Notes: generated from the letters alone by a model not told the origin. DNA of 64,000 nucleotides from Fodinibius sp964490705 (GCA_964490705.1 CAZBCG010000002.1:186001-250000), one strand, 5' to 3'; counted from the stretch's first letter, positions 44,285 to 52,995 are shown. Program-made: numbers and translations.

Positions 44285-45249
44285 AAGTTCATCTGAATTC
44301 CAAAAGTGTGCATATATGCAATATTATTGGACTCCTGAACAAATGCATAATCCACAGAAGGACTCAGGAAGTCAAAGGGCAAGTGTACCGAAAATCCTAC
44401 GCTGCCGTGATTTGAAATTTCAACAGCTGAAAGATCATCAATCTGCCAACCGCCCCGTAGTGTCACGCGCTCATGCAGTCGATACGCTGTGCCAAGCTTC
44501 AGATTGTTGGTCGATTGATCTTCGTGGATCATCCGTCCGCCATCTAAACTAACTACTAGTTTTGGGATGGGATGATATGACAGCCCGAGCTGGATGCGCG
44601 TGGGGAATTGATCGGTTCGTCCTGAAGAGTTATCCCCATAGAGTGTACTCGAATCCCAGCTGTAGGAGGCTAGTAGATCCTGAACTGCAGCACCGACTTT
44701 CAGCTTATCAGAAATAGCATAGAGTACGCCGATATCCAGCCCCACGGTGGTTGCACTTTCGAGATCCTGGTGCAGATCGGAAATGTAGTAATTGATCCCA
44801 ATTCCTGCTGAGAAGTTGTCGGAAATTTGTTGCCCCAATGTAGCTGCAATCTGATATTCGTGTGTTGCCATTGTCCCCGTATCGTAACCGTCAATGGAGC
44901 GCCCGTCGATATCAGTAACATTGGCGTTGATCAAAGAGAGGGTAACTCCACCGGTAGGGGGCAGTCGAAAAGTGCCATTGACCGCATTAAGACTGCGATC
45001 AAAACTCATGACGGCAGTTGAAAGATTGACTTGGTTGCCGATTCGCGCCTGCGCCGCGAGTGCGGGATTATAATAGCTGTAAACCCCTTCAGAGGTCACT
45101 GCCGTAAGCGCATTGCCCATCGCCATGCCACGGGGACCAAAGCCCATGCGGCTAAATGCCCCGGCTTTTCCGCCGTTTTGGGCTAAAGCTACGCTGCTAC
45201 CGCTCAGCAAAATGAAAATTAAGATGATATGAGTTACTCGTTTTTTCAT
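44281..45249 (-). CDS. PorV/PorQ-family outer-membrane protein, copy 2
   Basis: A 322-residue protein with a signal peptide (LLSGSSVALAQ), followed by KAGAFSRMGFGPRGMAMGNALTA and YSYYNPALAAQ, the family's N-terminal signature. Many amphipathic strands follow and the end is aromatic (AYMHTFGIQMNL). It sits directly between the beta-propeller protein (no gap) and copy 1 (4-base overlap), so the three form an operon. Confidence 0.83.
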   Translation of the reverse strand: MKKRVTHIILIFILLSGSSVALAQNGGKAGAFSRMGFGPRGMAMGNALTAVTSEGVYSYYNPALAAQARIGNQVNLSTAVMSFDRSLNAVNGTFRLPPTGGVTLSLINANVTDIDGRSIDGYDTGTMATHEYQIAATLGQQISDNFSAGIGINYYISDLHQDLESATTVGLDIGVLYAISDKLKVGAAVQDLLASYSWDSSTLYGDNSSGRTDQFPTRIQLGLSYHPIPKLVVSLDGGRMIHEDQSTNNLKLGTAYRLHERVTLRGGWQIDDLSAVEISNHGSVGFSVHLPFDFLSPSVDYAFVQESNNIAYMHTFGIQMNL

Positions 45250-46803
45250 CTAATCGGCCACCAAAATTTTTCCACGGATAGTACTGCCGGGCGCATCAAT
45301 TTGATAAAATACCGGACCGTTGGCCACTTGATTTCCGTTGCTGGCGGTGCCGTCCCAAACGGCTTCGTATGTGCCAGCTGAGTAATTACCCGAGTCGATT
45401 TCCCGGATCAAATTCATCCCGAAATCAAATAGGCGAATGGTAACATTTCCGGATTCCATAATCTCATATTTAATACGAACCAACTCATGTCGCCGTGGCG
45501 AAAAGGGATTGGGATAGGCATAAGCTTCAACGGAGGGCGCATCTTGCTGGTACCGATTACTTCCATCCAGCGGAAAATTGACGCGCGTAATTTGCCAGTT
45601 TTCCCCATTATCTGAAGTCGAGGCAATGCCGTCGCTGGTGCCAATCCAAAGTCGATTTGTGGTTTTGGCTATGCTGTAATACTGTGCTGATTCTTTTATA
45701 AAGGTATTCGGGCTGGATATTTGGGGAATTTGCATCCAGCTGGATCCATTGTCGCTGCTCACAAAAAGTCCGTTGTCACCCGCCGCATAAATTGATCCGC
45801 CTGAAAACCCGATATCGTTGATGCGTTCTCCCTGCAAATATTGATCAAACGTTTGACCGCCATCCGTCGTACGAGCAATCCCGAACTGCTCATTTTCACT
45901 GAGCCCGCTCGTCCAGTTGGTCATCCAGATATCCCCAGTTACGGGATGCTGTTGTATGGTAATAATCCAGTTGCCAAGTAATCCATTATCGGAACTATTG
46001 ACTTGAATGTGTTGCCATCGAATGCTATCGGCAGGAGCGCTGAGCGCATTTCCAGAGATATTGAGTCCGCCTGCGGTGCCTGCCCAAACGCGATCTTGAT
46101 CATCAATAAAAACCGAAAACCCCAACAGATTTTGATCAGAGCGCGGATCGTAGCGATTCTCTTCATCACTGTTAAACTCGTATTCTTGTTCCGGGACTAA
46201 ACTGTCAGCTTGTTGTGGGGGCAGAATTATTCGTTGCCAGCTACTGCCGAAATCTGTGCTGCGGACCAATCCAAGGGCCCAGTTGGCCGAAAAGATCGTA
46301 TTACCCTGCATGGCGATATCGAAAGGCGGGGATTGTTCGCGGGTTGTGACGGGTAGCTTGGCATAGGTTGTGCCGCCATATGTAAAAGTAGTATCGTCTT
46401 CCGCATCATTGGGATTTTCAACATATTGCCAGCTGTCTCCGCTATCCACCGAATAGTGGAAACCCATGCCGGCCTGCACACTGCCGTTGGGAGTAGAGGC
46501 GTTAAATCCCAAGCCGGCCCACACGGTATCGGGGGCAAGGGCAATCGAAAATACGCGTCCGTCGCCGTCAGTGATTTGGCTGGCGCCCTCGGGATAAAAC
46601 CAATTCGGATCATTATTGATCGTGCGATTCAATCCCGGACCAATCCACAAGGTGTCGCCAATGGCTTCCATGTTGGATACCGAGTTTTGCTCGATAGATT
46701 CATCAGGAGAAGGAATCGGGCCAACAATTTGTGCATGAGAAATAGGATTCCATCCCAACAACAAAAATGACAGAGGTATAAAAAAGTATGATTTCTGTAA
46801 CAT
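45250..46803 (-). CDS. Secreted beta-propeller protein with FlgD-like C-terminal domain
   Basis: A 517-residue protein with a signal peptide (about 1-24, ending SHAQ). At least five BNR/Asp-box-like blades follow (SVDSGDSWQYV, STDFGSSWQRI, TTDGGQTFDQY, SSDNGSSWMQI, TSDNGENWQIT). The C-terminal Ig-like domain (YPNPFSPRRHELVRIKYEI, then TYEAVWDGTASNGNQVANGP) is of the FlgD/type IX sorting-associated kind. A surface or extracellular role is likely, with the two PorV-like barrels as its partners. No enzymatic residues are recognised. Confidence 0.8.
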   Translation of the reverse strand: MLQKSYFFIPLSFLLLGWNPISHAQIVGPIPSPDESIEQNSVSNMEAIGDTLWIGPGLNRTINNDPNWFYPEGASQITDGDGRVFSIALAPDTVWAGLGFNASTPNGSVQAGMGFHYSVDSGDSWQYVENPNDAEDDTTFTYGGTTYAKLPVTTREQSPPFDIAMQGNTIFSANWALGLVRSTDFGSSWQRIILPPQQADSLVPEQEYEFNSDEENRYDPRSDQNLLGFSVFIDDQDRVWAGTAGGLNISGNALSAPADSIRWQHIQVNSSDNGLLGNWIITIQQHPVTGDIWMTNWTSGLSENEQFGIARTTDGGQTFDQYLQGERINDIGFSGGSIYAAGDNGLFVSSDNGSSWMQIPQISSPNTFIKESAQYYSIAKTTNRLWIGTSDGIASTSDNGENWQITRVNFPLDGSNRYQQDAPSVEAYAYPNPFSPRRHELVRIKYEIMESGNVTIRLFDFGMNLIREIDSGNYSAGTYEAVWDGTASNGNQVANGPVFYQIDAPGSTIRGKILVAD

Positions 46804-46896
46804 AAAACGGATTATTTGAGGGGTCTAATATAGGTGTTATTCATCCAAAATAAACTTGTTGATTTTCGGAGGGGCGGCTATTATCTTCAGGTCGTT

Positions 46897-46974
46897 ATGC
46901 AAAAATCAGTTCATAAAAATACCAATTGGTGGTGGCTCGTGAAGCAACATACGCGAGCAGTGGCATTTTTATGA
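46897..46974 (+). CDS. trpL: trp operon leader peptide (trpL-like)
   Basis: A 25-codon frame from ATG 46897 to TGA 46972-46974 contains three consecutive Trp codons (46927-46935), flanked by N-T-N before and L-V-K after. It precedes trpE by 123 bases and is followed by mutually exclusive RNA hairpins. Three adjacent Trp codons by chance in a frame this short are very unlikely. Ribosome stalling here when Trp-tRNA is short would favour the antiterminator. Confidence 0.88.
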   Translation: MQKSVHKNTNWWWLVKQHTRAVAFL

Positions 46975-47033
46975 GCTAGATTTAAGAAAGCATTTTTAGA
47001 GCCCACTGCAGGAAACTGGAGTGGGCTTTTTTG
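46935..47033 (+). promoter_or_regulatory. Ribosome-mediated trp attenuator (four-segment)
   Basis: Segment 1 GCTCG (46935-46939), starting on the last Trp codon, pairs with segment 2 CGAGC (46954-46958). Segment 2, GCAGTGG (46957-46963), can instead pair with segment 3, CCACTGC (47003-47009). Segment 3, AGCCCACT (47000-47007), alternatively pairs with segment 4, AGTGGGCT (47020-47027). The 1:2 and 2:3 pairings overlap, as do 2:3 and 3:4, which is the logic of the E. coli trp attenuator. The pairings were found by eye. Confidence 0.8.
47000..47033 (+). terminator. Attenuator terminator upstream of trpE
   Basis: AGCCCACT (47000-47007) and AGTGGGCT (47020-47027), an inner CAG-GAAA-CTG extension with a GNRA-type loop, then a T-run (47027-47032). 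It lies between the leader peptide and trpE, so it must be read through for trp expression. Confidence 0.88.
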
Positions 47034-47058
47034 TTTTATGAAAGTGTTAAAATCTGAT

Positions 47059-47083
47059 GTCATTCTGAACTTGTTTCAGAATC
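47059..47083 (+). repeat. Interspersed palindromic element, short form (upstream of trpE)
   Basis: GTCATTCTGAACTTGTTTCAGAATCT: the arms ATTCTGAA and TTTCAGAAT flank ACTTG. It has the same architecture as 59036-59063 and the ends of the long form at 52996-53042. It lies between the attenuator terminator and the trpE ATG. Confidence 0.75.
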
Positions 47084-47097
47084 TAAAACGATGTTAA

Positions 47098-48561
47098 ATG
47101 GATTTAGAAAGTTTTAAAAAGTTAGCAAAAGATTATACAGCGGTGCCGGTCTATCGCCGACTGATGGCCGATGTACTGACGCCGGTTTCTCTCTTTTTAT
47201 CACTACGGAAAGATGCCGACTATCCATTTCTGTTGGAATCTGTCGAGGGCGGAGAACAGCTGGCGCGTTACTCGTTTTTGGGACGAAATCCCTACCAAGT
47301 GCTCAAATATGATGGAGCGGATGTGAGCTTACAGCGAGATGGCAAGTCCCAAACACTTGATCAACCCTATTTCGAAGCCCTAAAATCATTGACGACTCAG
47401 CACAGTGAGCCGGAAATCCCCGATCTGCCGCGATTATCGGGTGGGGCCGTGGGATTTTCATCCTACGATACTGTCCGCGAAGTTGAACAGCTTGGCAGCC
47501 CGCCCGAAAAAGATATCGAGATTCCAGAAGCTATCTGGGCGTTTTATGATGAGGTTTTTGCCTTCGATCACGTCAAACAGCAGGTTATTATTATCAAAAC
47601 GGTATTTGTGGATGAAGAAGATTCTGCCGAGCAGTTATATCGAGATGCACAATCGCGGCTGGATGAACTCGAAGAACTTGTCTATCAGTCAAGTCGTTCG
47701 TCAGATTCTTTTTCTATCGATCCGGATGCCTTGACGAGCAATATTTCGCAGCCCGAGTTTGAACAGATGGTTGAGCAGGCAAAAAAATATATTTATGAGG
47801 GCGATATTTTTCAGGTGGTATTATCACAGCGATTTGAAACGGATTTCAGCGGCGATCGCTTTATGTTGTATCGTGCGCTTCGAATGGTGAATCCATCACC
47901 GTACCTGTTCTTTTTGGATTTTGATGATTTTGCGCTGGTGGGCTCGTCGCCGGAGGTGCTGGTGCGTGTGCAAGATGAAACAGCACAATTGTTGCCCATT
48001 GCGGGGACACGTCCTCGCGGCAAAACACCCGAGGAGGATCTGGAGCTTGAAAAAGATCTTAAGAATGATCCCAAAGAAATTGCCGAGCACGTGATGTTGG
48101 TTGACTTGGGACGCAATGATTTGTCTCGTGTTTGTAAACCGACGACGGTGAAGCCGGTCCGCGAGCAGGTGATCGAGCGATATTCGCATGTGATGCATAT
48201 TGTCTCGGACGTGAAAGGGGAGTTGGCTGAAGATCAGACTTCGGTGGATGCGCTGATGCGATGCTTCCCGGCGGGGACGGTCAGTGGGGCGCCCAAAATT
48301 CGGGCGATGGAGATTATTGATGAACTGGAACCGACGAAACGCGGTCCATACGCAGGAGCCGTCGGCTATTTTGACTTTTCCGGCAATATGGACACCTGTA
48401 TTGTGATTCGTACAATGTTGGTAACCGATTCAAAAGTGTATATTCAGGCCGGGGCCGGCATCGTGGCTGATAGCGATCCCGCAAAAGAATATGTTGAAAC
48501 CAAGAATAAGGCCGGGGCGCTGGTGGAAGCGCTCAGCGTGGCCTTGTCGATTACTGATTAA
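47098..48561 (+). CDS. trpE: Anthranilate synthase component I
   Basis: It makes anthranilate from chorismate and glutamine-derived ammonia, 487 residues. The N-terminal regulatory domain holds the tryptophan-feedback motif LLESVEGGEQLARYSFLG. The catalytic domain has NPSPYLFFLDFDDFALVGSSPEVLV, PIAGTRPRGKTPEED, CFPAGTVSGAPKIRAMEII and IVIRTMLV. It should therefore be inhibited by Trp as well as attenuated. It is the first structural gene after the attenuator. Confidence 0.96.
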   Translation: MDLESFKKLAKDYTAVPVYRRLMADVLTPVSLFLSLRKDADYPFLLESVEGGEQLARYSFLGRNPYQVLKYDGADVSLQRDGKSQTLDQPYFEALKSLTTQHSEPEIPDLPRLSGGAVGFSSYDTVREVEQLGSPPEKDIEIPEAIWAFYDEVFAFDHVKQQVIIIKTVFVDEEDSAEQLYRDAQSRLDELEELVYQSSRSSDSFSIDPDALTSNISQPEFEQMVEQAKKYIYEGDIFQVVLSQRFETDFSGDRFMLYRALRMVNPSPYLFFLDFDDFALVGSSPEVLVRVQDETAQLLPIAGTRPRGKTPEEDLELEKDLKNDPKEIAEHVMLVDLGRNDLSRVCKPTTVKPVREQVIERYSHVMHIVSDVKGELAEDQTSVDALMRCFPAGTVSGAPKIRAMEIIDELEPTKRGPYAGAVGYFDFSGNMDTCIVIRTMLVTDSKVYIQAGAGIVADSDPAKEYVETKNKAGALVEALSVALSITD

Positions 48562-48568
48562 TTATTAT

Positions 48569-48656
48569 TTCACGAAGTGACACAAAGTAGCTCAAAGTTG
48601 CACAAAGATTTCCTTAGTGGCTCTTAGTGATTCTTTGCGAAACTTTGTGTAAAACT
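48569..48656 (+). repeat. CACGAAG/CTTTGTG repeat, copy A
   Basis: CACGAAGTGACACAAAG, then CTCAAAGTTGCACAAAG, and after a short spacer GCGAAACTTTGTGTAAAAC. The left arm words are inverted in the right arm, giving a long imperfect hairpin. It matches copy B at 49692-49778 in about 36 of the first 42 bases. It fills the gap between trpE and trpS. Confidence 0.7.
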
Positions 48657-48693
48657 TAAAGCAACAAAACTTTAACAGAAGAAATATTGAACG

Positions 48694-49683
48694 ATGAAAA
48701 CGATACTATCAGGCATACAATCCTCAGGAAAATTACATCTGGGCAATTATTTTGGTGCACTGCGCCAGCATATCCAGATGCAGGAAGAGGGCGATGCCTT
48801 TTATTTTATTGCCAACTATCATTCGCTAACCTCGATCAACGACGGGGAAGAAATCTATCAAAATACCATTGATGTCGCTTTGGATTATTTGGCGCTGGGA
48901 TTAGATCCTGATAAAGCAACCTTTTTTGCCCAGAGTGATGTGCCACAGCATGCCGAGCTGGCGTGGATTTTAGGTACGTTTTGCCCCGTTAGTCTGATGG
49001 AGAAGGGCGTTGCCTATAAAGATAAGGTAGCACAGGGACTCAAGCCCAACATTGGTTTGTTTACTTACCCCATTCTCCAAGCCGCTGATATCCTGATGTA
49101 CAATGCAGATCTGGTGCCGGTGGGACAGGATCAGAAGCAGAATATCGAAATTTGTCGCGATTTGGCCGGTAAGTTTAATCACAATTACGGCGATGAATAC
49201 CTGAAGTTGCCCGAGCCTCATATATTAGAATCAGTGGCGGTAGTGCCCGGTATCGACGGACGAAAAATGAGTAAGTCCTACGGCAATACCATCGGCATTT
49301 TTGATGAAGGCAAAGATCTCAAAAAGAAAGTGATGTCGATCCAGACTGATTCTACGCCACTGGATGAACCCAAAGATCCCGAAAGTTGCAATGTGTTTGC
49401 GCTGATCAAGCTGTTTGCCGAGGAAGAAAAACAGAATGAGATTGCCCAAAAGTATCGGGATGGCGGCTATGGCTATGGCCATGCGAAAAAGGAGTTGCTG
49501 GGTATGATTGAGGAGTATTTCGCCGAGGCACGCGCCAAACGTAAAGAGCTGGCTCAGGATTTGGATACCGTTCGGGATATTCTCAAAGCAGGCGGCAAAA
49601 AGGCCCGCAAGCGAGCGGAAGAGGTCATGGAACCCGTCCGCGAGGTAACTGGTCTTTTAAAAACGTATGATTTCACAAGTTAA
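48694..49683 (+). CDS. trpS: Tryptophan-tRNA ligase
   Basis: It charges tRNA-Trp. It is a compact class I synthetase of 329 residues with the HIGH-type motif GIQSSGKLHLGNYFGALRQ and KMSKS in GRKMSKSYGNTIGIF. The VPVGQDQKQNIEICRDLA region binds Trp-AMP. Its location between trpE and trpG is unusual and places the sensor of tRNA-Trp charging under the same attenuator as Trp synthesis. Repeats A and B flank it. Confidence 0.96.
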   Translation: MKTILSGIQSSGKLHLGNYFGALRQHIQMQEEGDAFYFIANYHSLTSINDGEEIYQNTIDVALDYLALGLDPDKATFFAQSDVPQHAELAWILGTFCPVSLMEKGVAYKDKVAQGLKPNIGLFTYPILQAADILMYNADLVPVGQDQKQNIEICRDLAGKFNHNYGDEYLKLPEPHILESVAVVPGIDGRKMSKSYGNTIGIFDEGKDLKKKVMSIQTDSTPLDEPKDPESCNVFALIKLFAEEEKQNEIAQKYRDGGYGYGHAKKELLGMIEEYFAEARAKRKELAQDLDTVRDILKAGGKKARKRAEEVMEPVREVTGLLKTYDFTS

Positions 49684-49691
49684 CGAGACTA

Positions 49692-49778
49692 TTTCACGAA
49701 GTGGCACGAAGGGTCTCAAAGTTGCGCAAAGTAGCTTCGGGAATCTTCGTGTGTACTTTGTGTAGCTTAGTGTAATAG
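49692..49778 (+). repeat. CACGAAG/CTTTGTG repeat, copy B
   Basis: CACGAAGTGGCACGAAGG, CTCAAAGTTGCGCAAAG, then GAATCTTCGTGTGTACTTTG and TAGCTTAGTG. It is a homologue of copy A on the other side of trpS, with self-complementary arms. No gene or T-tailed terminator is seen in this gap. Confidence 0.7.
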
Positions 49779-49785
49779 TAATATT

Positions 49786-50370
49786 ATGATTTTAATCATC
49801 GACAATTACGATTCCTTTACTTACAACTTGGTTCATATCGTGGCGGAGCATACGGATGACTACAAGGTGATCCGCAATGATGAGCTCACGGTAGAGGAGG
49901 TGCGGGAGCTGAATCCCGATAAAATTCTTATTTCACCCGGACCGGGACGTCCCGCTGATGCAGGGATTACTGAGCCGCTGATTAAAGAATTAGGGGCGCA
50001 GACACCCATTTTGGGCGTTTGTCTTGGTCACCAGGCGATAGGCGAAGTGTTTGGCGGCAAGGTTATTCACGCTCCCAAATTAATGCACGGGAAGACCTCG
50101 AAAATCACACATGATGGCAAATCGGTATTCCAAAATATCCCCAACAATTTTACGGCAACGCGCTACCATTCGCTGGTACTTGATCCTGATCAAATCCCCG
50201 AAGTGTTAGAGGTTTCCGCCCACAGCGATGATGATGTGATTATGGGACTTCGTCATCGTGAATACCCGATCGAGGGCATTCAATTTCATCCCGAAAGTAT
50301 CCTCACAACTGAGGGACCAAGCTTGGTAAAGAACTGGCTGGAGCTGGAATATGTGAGTAATGCGAAATAA
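49786..50370 (+). CDS. trpG: Anthranilate synthase component II (glutamine amidotransferase)
   Basis: The class I glutamine amidotransferase that supplies ammonia to TrpE, 194 residues. The nucleophile Cys lies in ILGVCLGHQAIGEVFGG and the His-x-Glu in IQFHPESILT. The N-terminal IIDNYDSFTYNLVH is diagnostic. It may also serve p-aminobenzoate synthesis, as in other bacteria. It lies 102 bases after trpS and 48 before trpD. Confidence 0.95.
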   Translation: MILIIDNYDSFTYNLVHIVAEHTDDYKVIRNDELTVEEVRELNPDKILISPGPGRPADAGITEPLIKELGAQTPILGVCLGHQAIGEVFGGKVIHAPKLMHGKTSKITHDGKSVFQNIPNNFTATRYHSLVLDPDQIPEVLEVSAHSDDDVIMGLRHREYPIEGIQFHPESILTTEGPSLVKNWLELEYVSNAK

Positions 50371-50418
50371 AGTGAACTGTTAACAAAATTTTTATAAAAA
50401 CAAGAAGCACAATTGATT

Positions 50419-51447
50419 ATGGACTTTACCTCAATTTTAAATAAGCTGGTTCAGCGCCAGGACTTGAACAGGGATGAAGCAGGTCAGGCGTTGCTGGAGA
50501 TCATCAGCGGAGAAGTAGATAATGAACAGATTGCCTCTTTTTTGACCGCCATGCGGGTCAAGGGCGAAACCACGGAAGAACTTACCGCTTTTGTGCAGGT
50601 AATGCGCGATGCGGCCATCAAACCGGATGTTAATACGGATGGAGCCGTTGATCTCTGTGGTACGGGCGGTGACGGATCGGGAACGTTTAATATTTCCACG
50701 GCCTCGATGTTTGTAGTGGCCGGTGCAGGGGTGCCGGTGCTTAAGCACGGCAATCGAAGCGTATCGAGCAATAGCGGCAGTGCCGATGTGTTGGAAGAAC
50801 TCGGCGCTGTTATTGATCTGAACAAAGAAGAAGTAGAACAGGTATTTGATCAGGCGGGACTTGTATTTATGTTTGCGCCCAATTTCCATCCTGCCATGAA
50901 GCATGTGATGCCGGCTCGGCGGACCATGGGCATTCGCACTTTTTTCAATATTTTGGGACCGCTGCTGAATCCGGCCGGGGTAAAGCGGCAGATGATTGGA
51001 GCATATAACAAAGATGTAGCCCGGGAAATTGCCCATATCCTTACGAATTTGGATACAGAATTTGCCTATACGGTAAATGCCCATGATGGGTTGGATGAGG
51101 TGAGCCTTGCTGCGCAATCGGAGATTTATGAGCTTAATCACAATATGGTGAAAGAATCAACGACTTTTGATCCCCGTTCGCTGGATTTTGAATGGACCGA
51201 TCTCTCTGAGCTACAGGGTAAGAATGCGGATTACAATGCGAATATTATCCGGTCGATTGTAGAGAATGAAGCGACTGATCCTCAACGAGATGTTGTTTTG
51301 CTCAATGCCACGTTTGGCATCCATGCATCAGGCAAAGTTGATAGTTTGCTGGAAGCCAAAGAGCTCGCAGAGGAAAGTCTTAAGTCGGGTAAAGCCAAGC
51401 GGGCGCTAGAACAGTTTGTAGAAGTCACTAATGAGGTAGCTAATTAG
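50419..51447 (+). CDS. trpD: Anthranilate phosphoribosyltransferase
   Basis: It joins anthranilate to PRPP. The protein has 342 residues from ATG 50419 (a TTG at 50413 is in frame). Motifs: DLCGTGGDGSGTFNIST (PRPP site), KHGNRSVSSNSGSADVLEELG, NFHPAMKHVMPARRTMGIRTFFN and GPLLNPAG. It lies 6 bases before trpC. Confidence 0.96.
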   Translation: MDFTSILNKLVQRQDLNRDEAGQALLEIISGEVDNEQIASFLTAMRVKGETTEELTAFVQVMRDAAIKPDVNTDGAVDLCGTGGDGSGTFNISTASMFVVAGAGVPVLKHGNRSVSSNSGSADVLEELGAVIDLNKEEVEQVFDQAGLVFMFAPNFHPAMKHVMPARRTMGIRTFFNILGPLLNPAGVKRQMIGAYNKDVAREIAHILTNLDTEFAYTVNAHDGLDEVSLAAQSEIYELNHNMVKESTTFDPRSLDFEWTDLSELQGKNADYNANIIRSIVENEATDPQRDVVLLNATFGIHASGKVDSLLEAKELAEESLKSGKAKRALEQFVEVTNEVAN

Positions 51448-51453
51448 TAAGTT

Positions 51454-52269
51454 ATGTCCAACATTTTGGATGAAATAGTAGAGCAAACGATTTCGGATCT
51501 CAAAAAGCGAAAGCAAAAGATCAGCTTTAATGATCTCGAAGACCTGGAGCTGTTTGAGCAGCCAGCCCGAAATTTTGCGGATGCACTTCAGCTTGAAAAT
51601 GATGTGGCCATTATTGCCGAAATAAAAAAAGCATCTCCGTCCAAAGGATTGATCAGAAAAGATTTTGATCCCCCAAAGATAGCGGGACAGTATCAGCAGG
51701 GCGGGGCTTCAGCTATTTCGGTACTGACGGATGAACCTGCATTTCAGGGCAGCCTAAAATATTTAGAAATAGCTTCCAAAGAAGTATCTATTCCATTGCT
51801 GCGCAAGGATTTCATTGTTGATCCCTATCAAGTAAAAGAGGCAAAATCCTACGGTGCTGATGCGGTGTTGTTGATTGCTGCGATTACCGATGGACATCAG
51901 CTGGAGGAACTTCTGTATGCCACGAAGGAGTTTGGGTTGCAGGCACTGGTAGAATGTTATTCGCAGGATGACATCCAATATGTTAACTTTGAGCAGGTTG
52001 ATATTCTCGGCGTTAATAACCGCGATCTTCGGACGTTTGATGTGGATCTCCATCGCGGAATTGAGTTGCTGCATCAAGCACCGGAGGGAACCGTGCTGGT
52101 CTCCGAGAGTGGACTTAGCAGTCCCGAGGATTTAGAATTACTGTTCAACAAGCAAATTGATGCTGCCCTGATTGGCGAATATTTTATGCGTCAGCCGGAT
52201 CCCGGCAAAGCGGTAGAAGAAATGAAATCGAAATTACAGCAACGAATTACCAAAGAAGCAGAACAATAG
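51454..52269 (+). CDS. trpC: Indole-3-glycerol phosphate synthase
   Basis: A TIM-barrel enzyme of 271 residues with the phosphate and catalytic motifs AIIAEIKKASPSKG, PLLRKDFIVDPYQ, GVNNRDLRTF and VSESGL. It is not fused to TrpF, which follows with no gap. The N-terminus includes the usual helix (ILDEIVEQTISDLKKRKQ). Confidence 0.96.
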   Translation: MSNILDEIVEQTISDLKKRKQKISFNDLEDLELFEQPARNFADALQLENDVAIIAEIKKASPSKGLIRKDFDPPKIAGQYQQGGASAISVLTDEPAFQGSLKYLEIASKEVSIPLLRKDFIVDPYQVKEAKSYGADAVLLIAAITDGHQLEELLYATKEFGLQALVECYSQDDIQYVNFEQVDILGVNNRDLRTFDVDLHRGIELLHQAPEGTVLVSESGLSSPEDLELLFNKQIDAALIGEYFMRQPDPGKAVEEMKSKLQQRITKEAEQ

Positions 52270-52944
52270 ATGTTTGCAGATCCCGAAGAACGTACAAAAG
52301 TTAAAATTTGCGGAATTACTTCGCTTGAGGATGCCCGATTTGTGTCCGGTGCACTGGCTCATTATATAGGGTTTGTGTTTTATGAGGATAGCCCGCGGCA
52401 CGTAACGCCTGCCAAAGCCGGTGCCATGATCAACTGGCTGCACGGACCGGAATGCGTTGGGGTGTTTGTAAATCAGCCGCTGGACGACCTAAATATGATT
52501 GGCCGCCAGACAGGCATTGACTATGTGCAGTTGCATGGCGATGAAAATGCAGATTACTGTTCATTGGTAGATAAACCGATAATCAAGGCGATTCATGTGC
52601 ATGAAACCGATACGGCATCGGATTTGAACGAACGGATCAAACCGTATCTCGATCATGTAGAATACCTGCTGTTTGATACTAAAATCGACGGACAGTGGGG
52701 CGGCACGGGGCAGTCTTTTGATTGGTCTGTTCTGGATGATGTGGCCCGGGGCGTACCATACTTTCTGGCAGGGGGATTGAGTCCCGAAAATATCCGTGAG
52801 GCCTGCAAAGAAGTTCATCCCTATGTGGTGGATATCTCCAGTGGGTTGGAGTCGGAGCCCGGCGTAAAGGATTTCGACAAGGTGGATGCATTTATGGAAG
52901 AGATGCGCGATATCTGGGAAAAGCAGGAGATTGGGGAGCTATAG
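52270..52944 (+). CDS. trpF: Phosphoribosylanthranilate isomerase
   Basis: A TIM-barrel enzyme of 224 residues. The catalytic Cys is in KICGITSLEDARF, and the catalytic Asp and phosphate-loop regions are LLFDTKIDGQWGGTG and FLAGGLSPEN. The ATG abuts the trpC TAG, which indicates coupled translation. A long palindromic repeat separates it from trpB. Confidence 0.95.
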   Translation: MFADPEERTKVKICGITSLEDARFVSGALAHYIGFVFYEDSPRHVTPAKAGAMINWLHGPECVGVFVNQPLDDLNMIGRQTGIDYVQLHGDENADYCSLVDKPIIKAIHVHETDTASDLNERIKPYLDHVEYLLFDTKIDGQWGGTGQSFDWSVLDDVARGVPYFLAGGLSPENIREACKEVHPYVVDISSGLESEPGVKDFDKVDAFMEEMRDIWEKQEIGEL

Positions 52945-52995
52945 TATTGAGTAGTGAGTGATGAGTATTGAGTTAAATTAGAGTTTAAAACACAT

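Noticed and set aside
46859..46889. TTG-N20-TATCTTCA as trp promoter
   Set aside because: The boxes look like a Bacteroidota promoter and TATCTTCA also occurs before dxr (39082), but the transcript would start about 2 bases before the leader ATG, leaving no room for ribosome loading. The true promoter could not be fixed.
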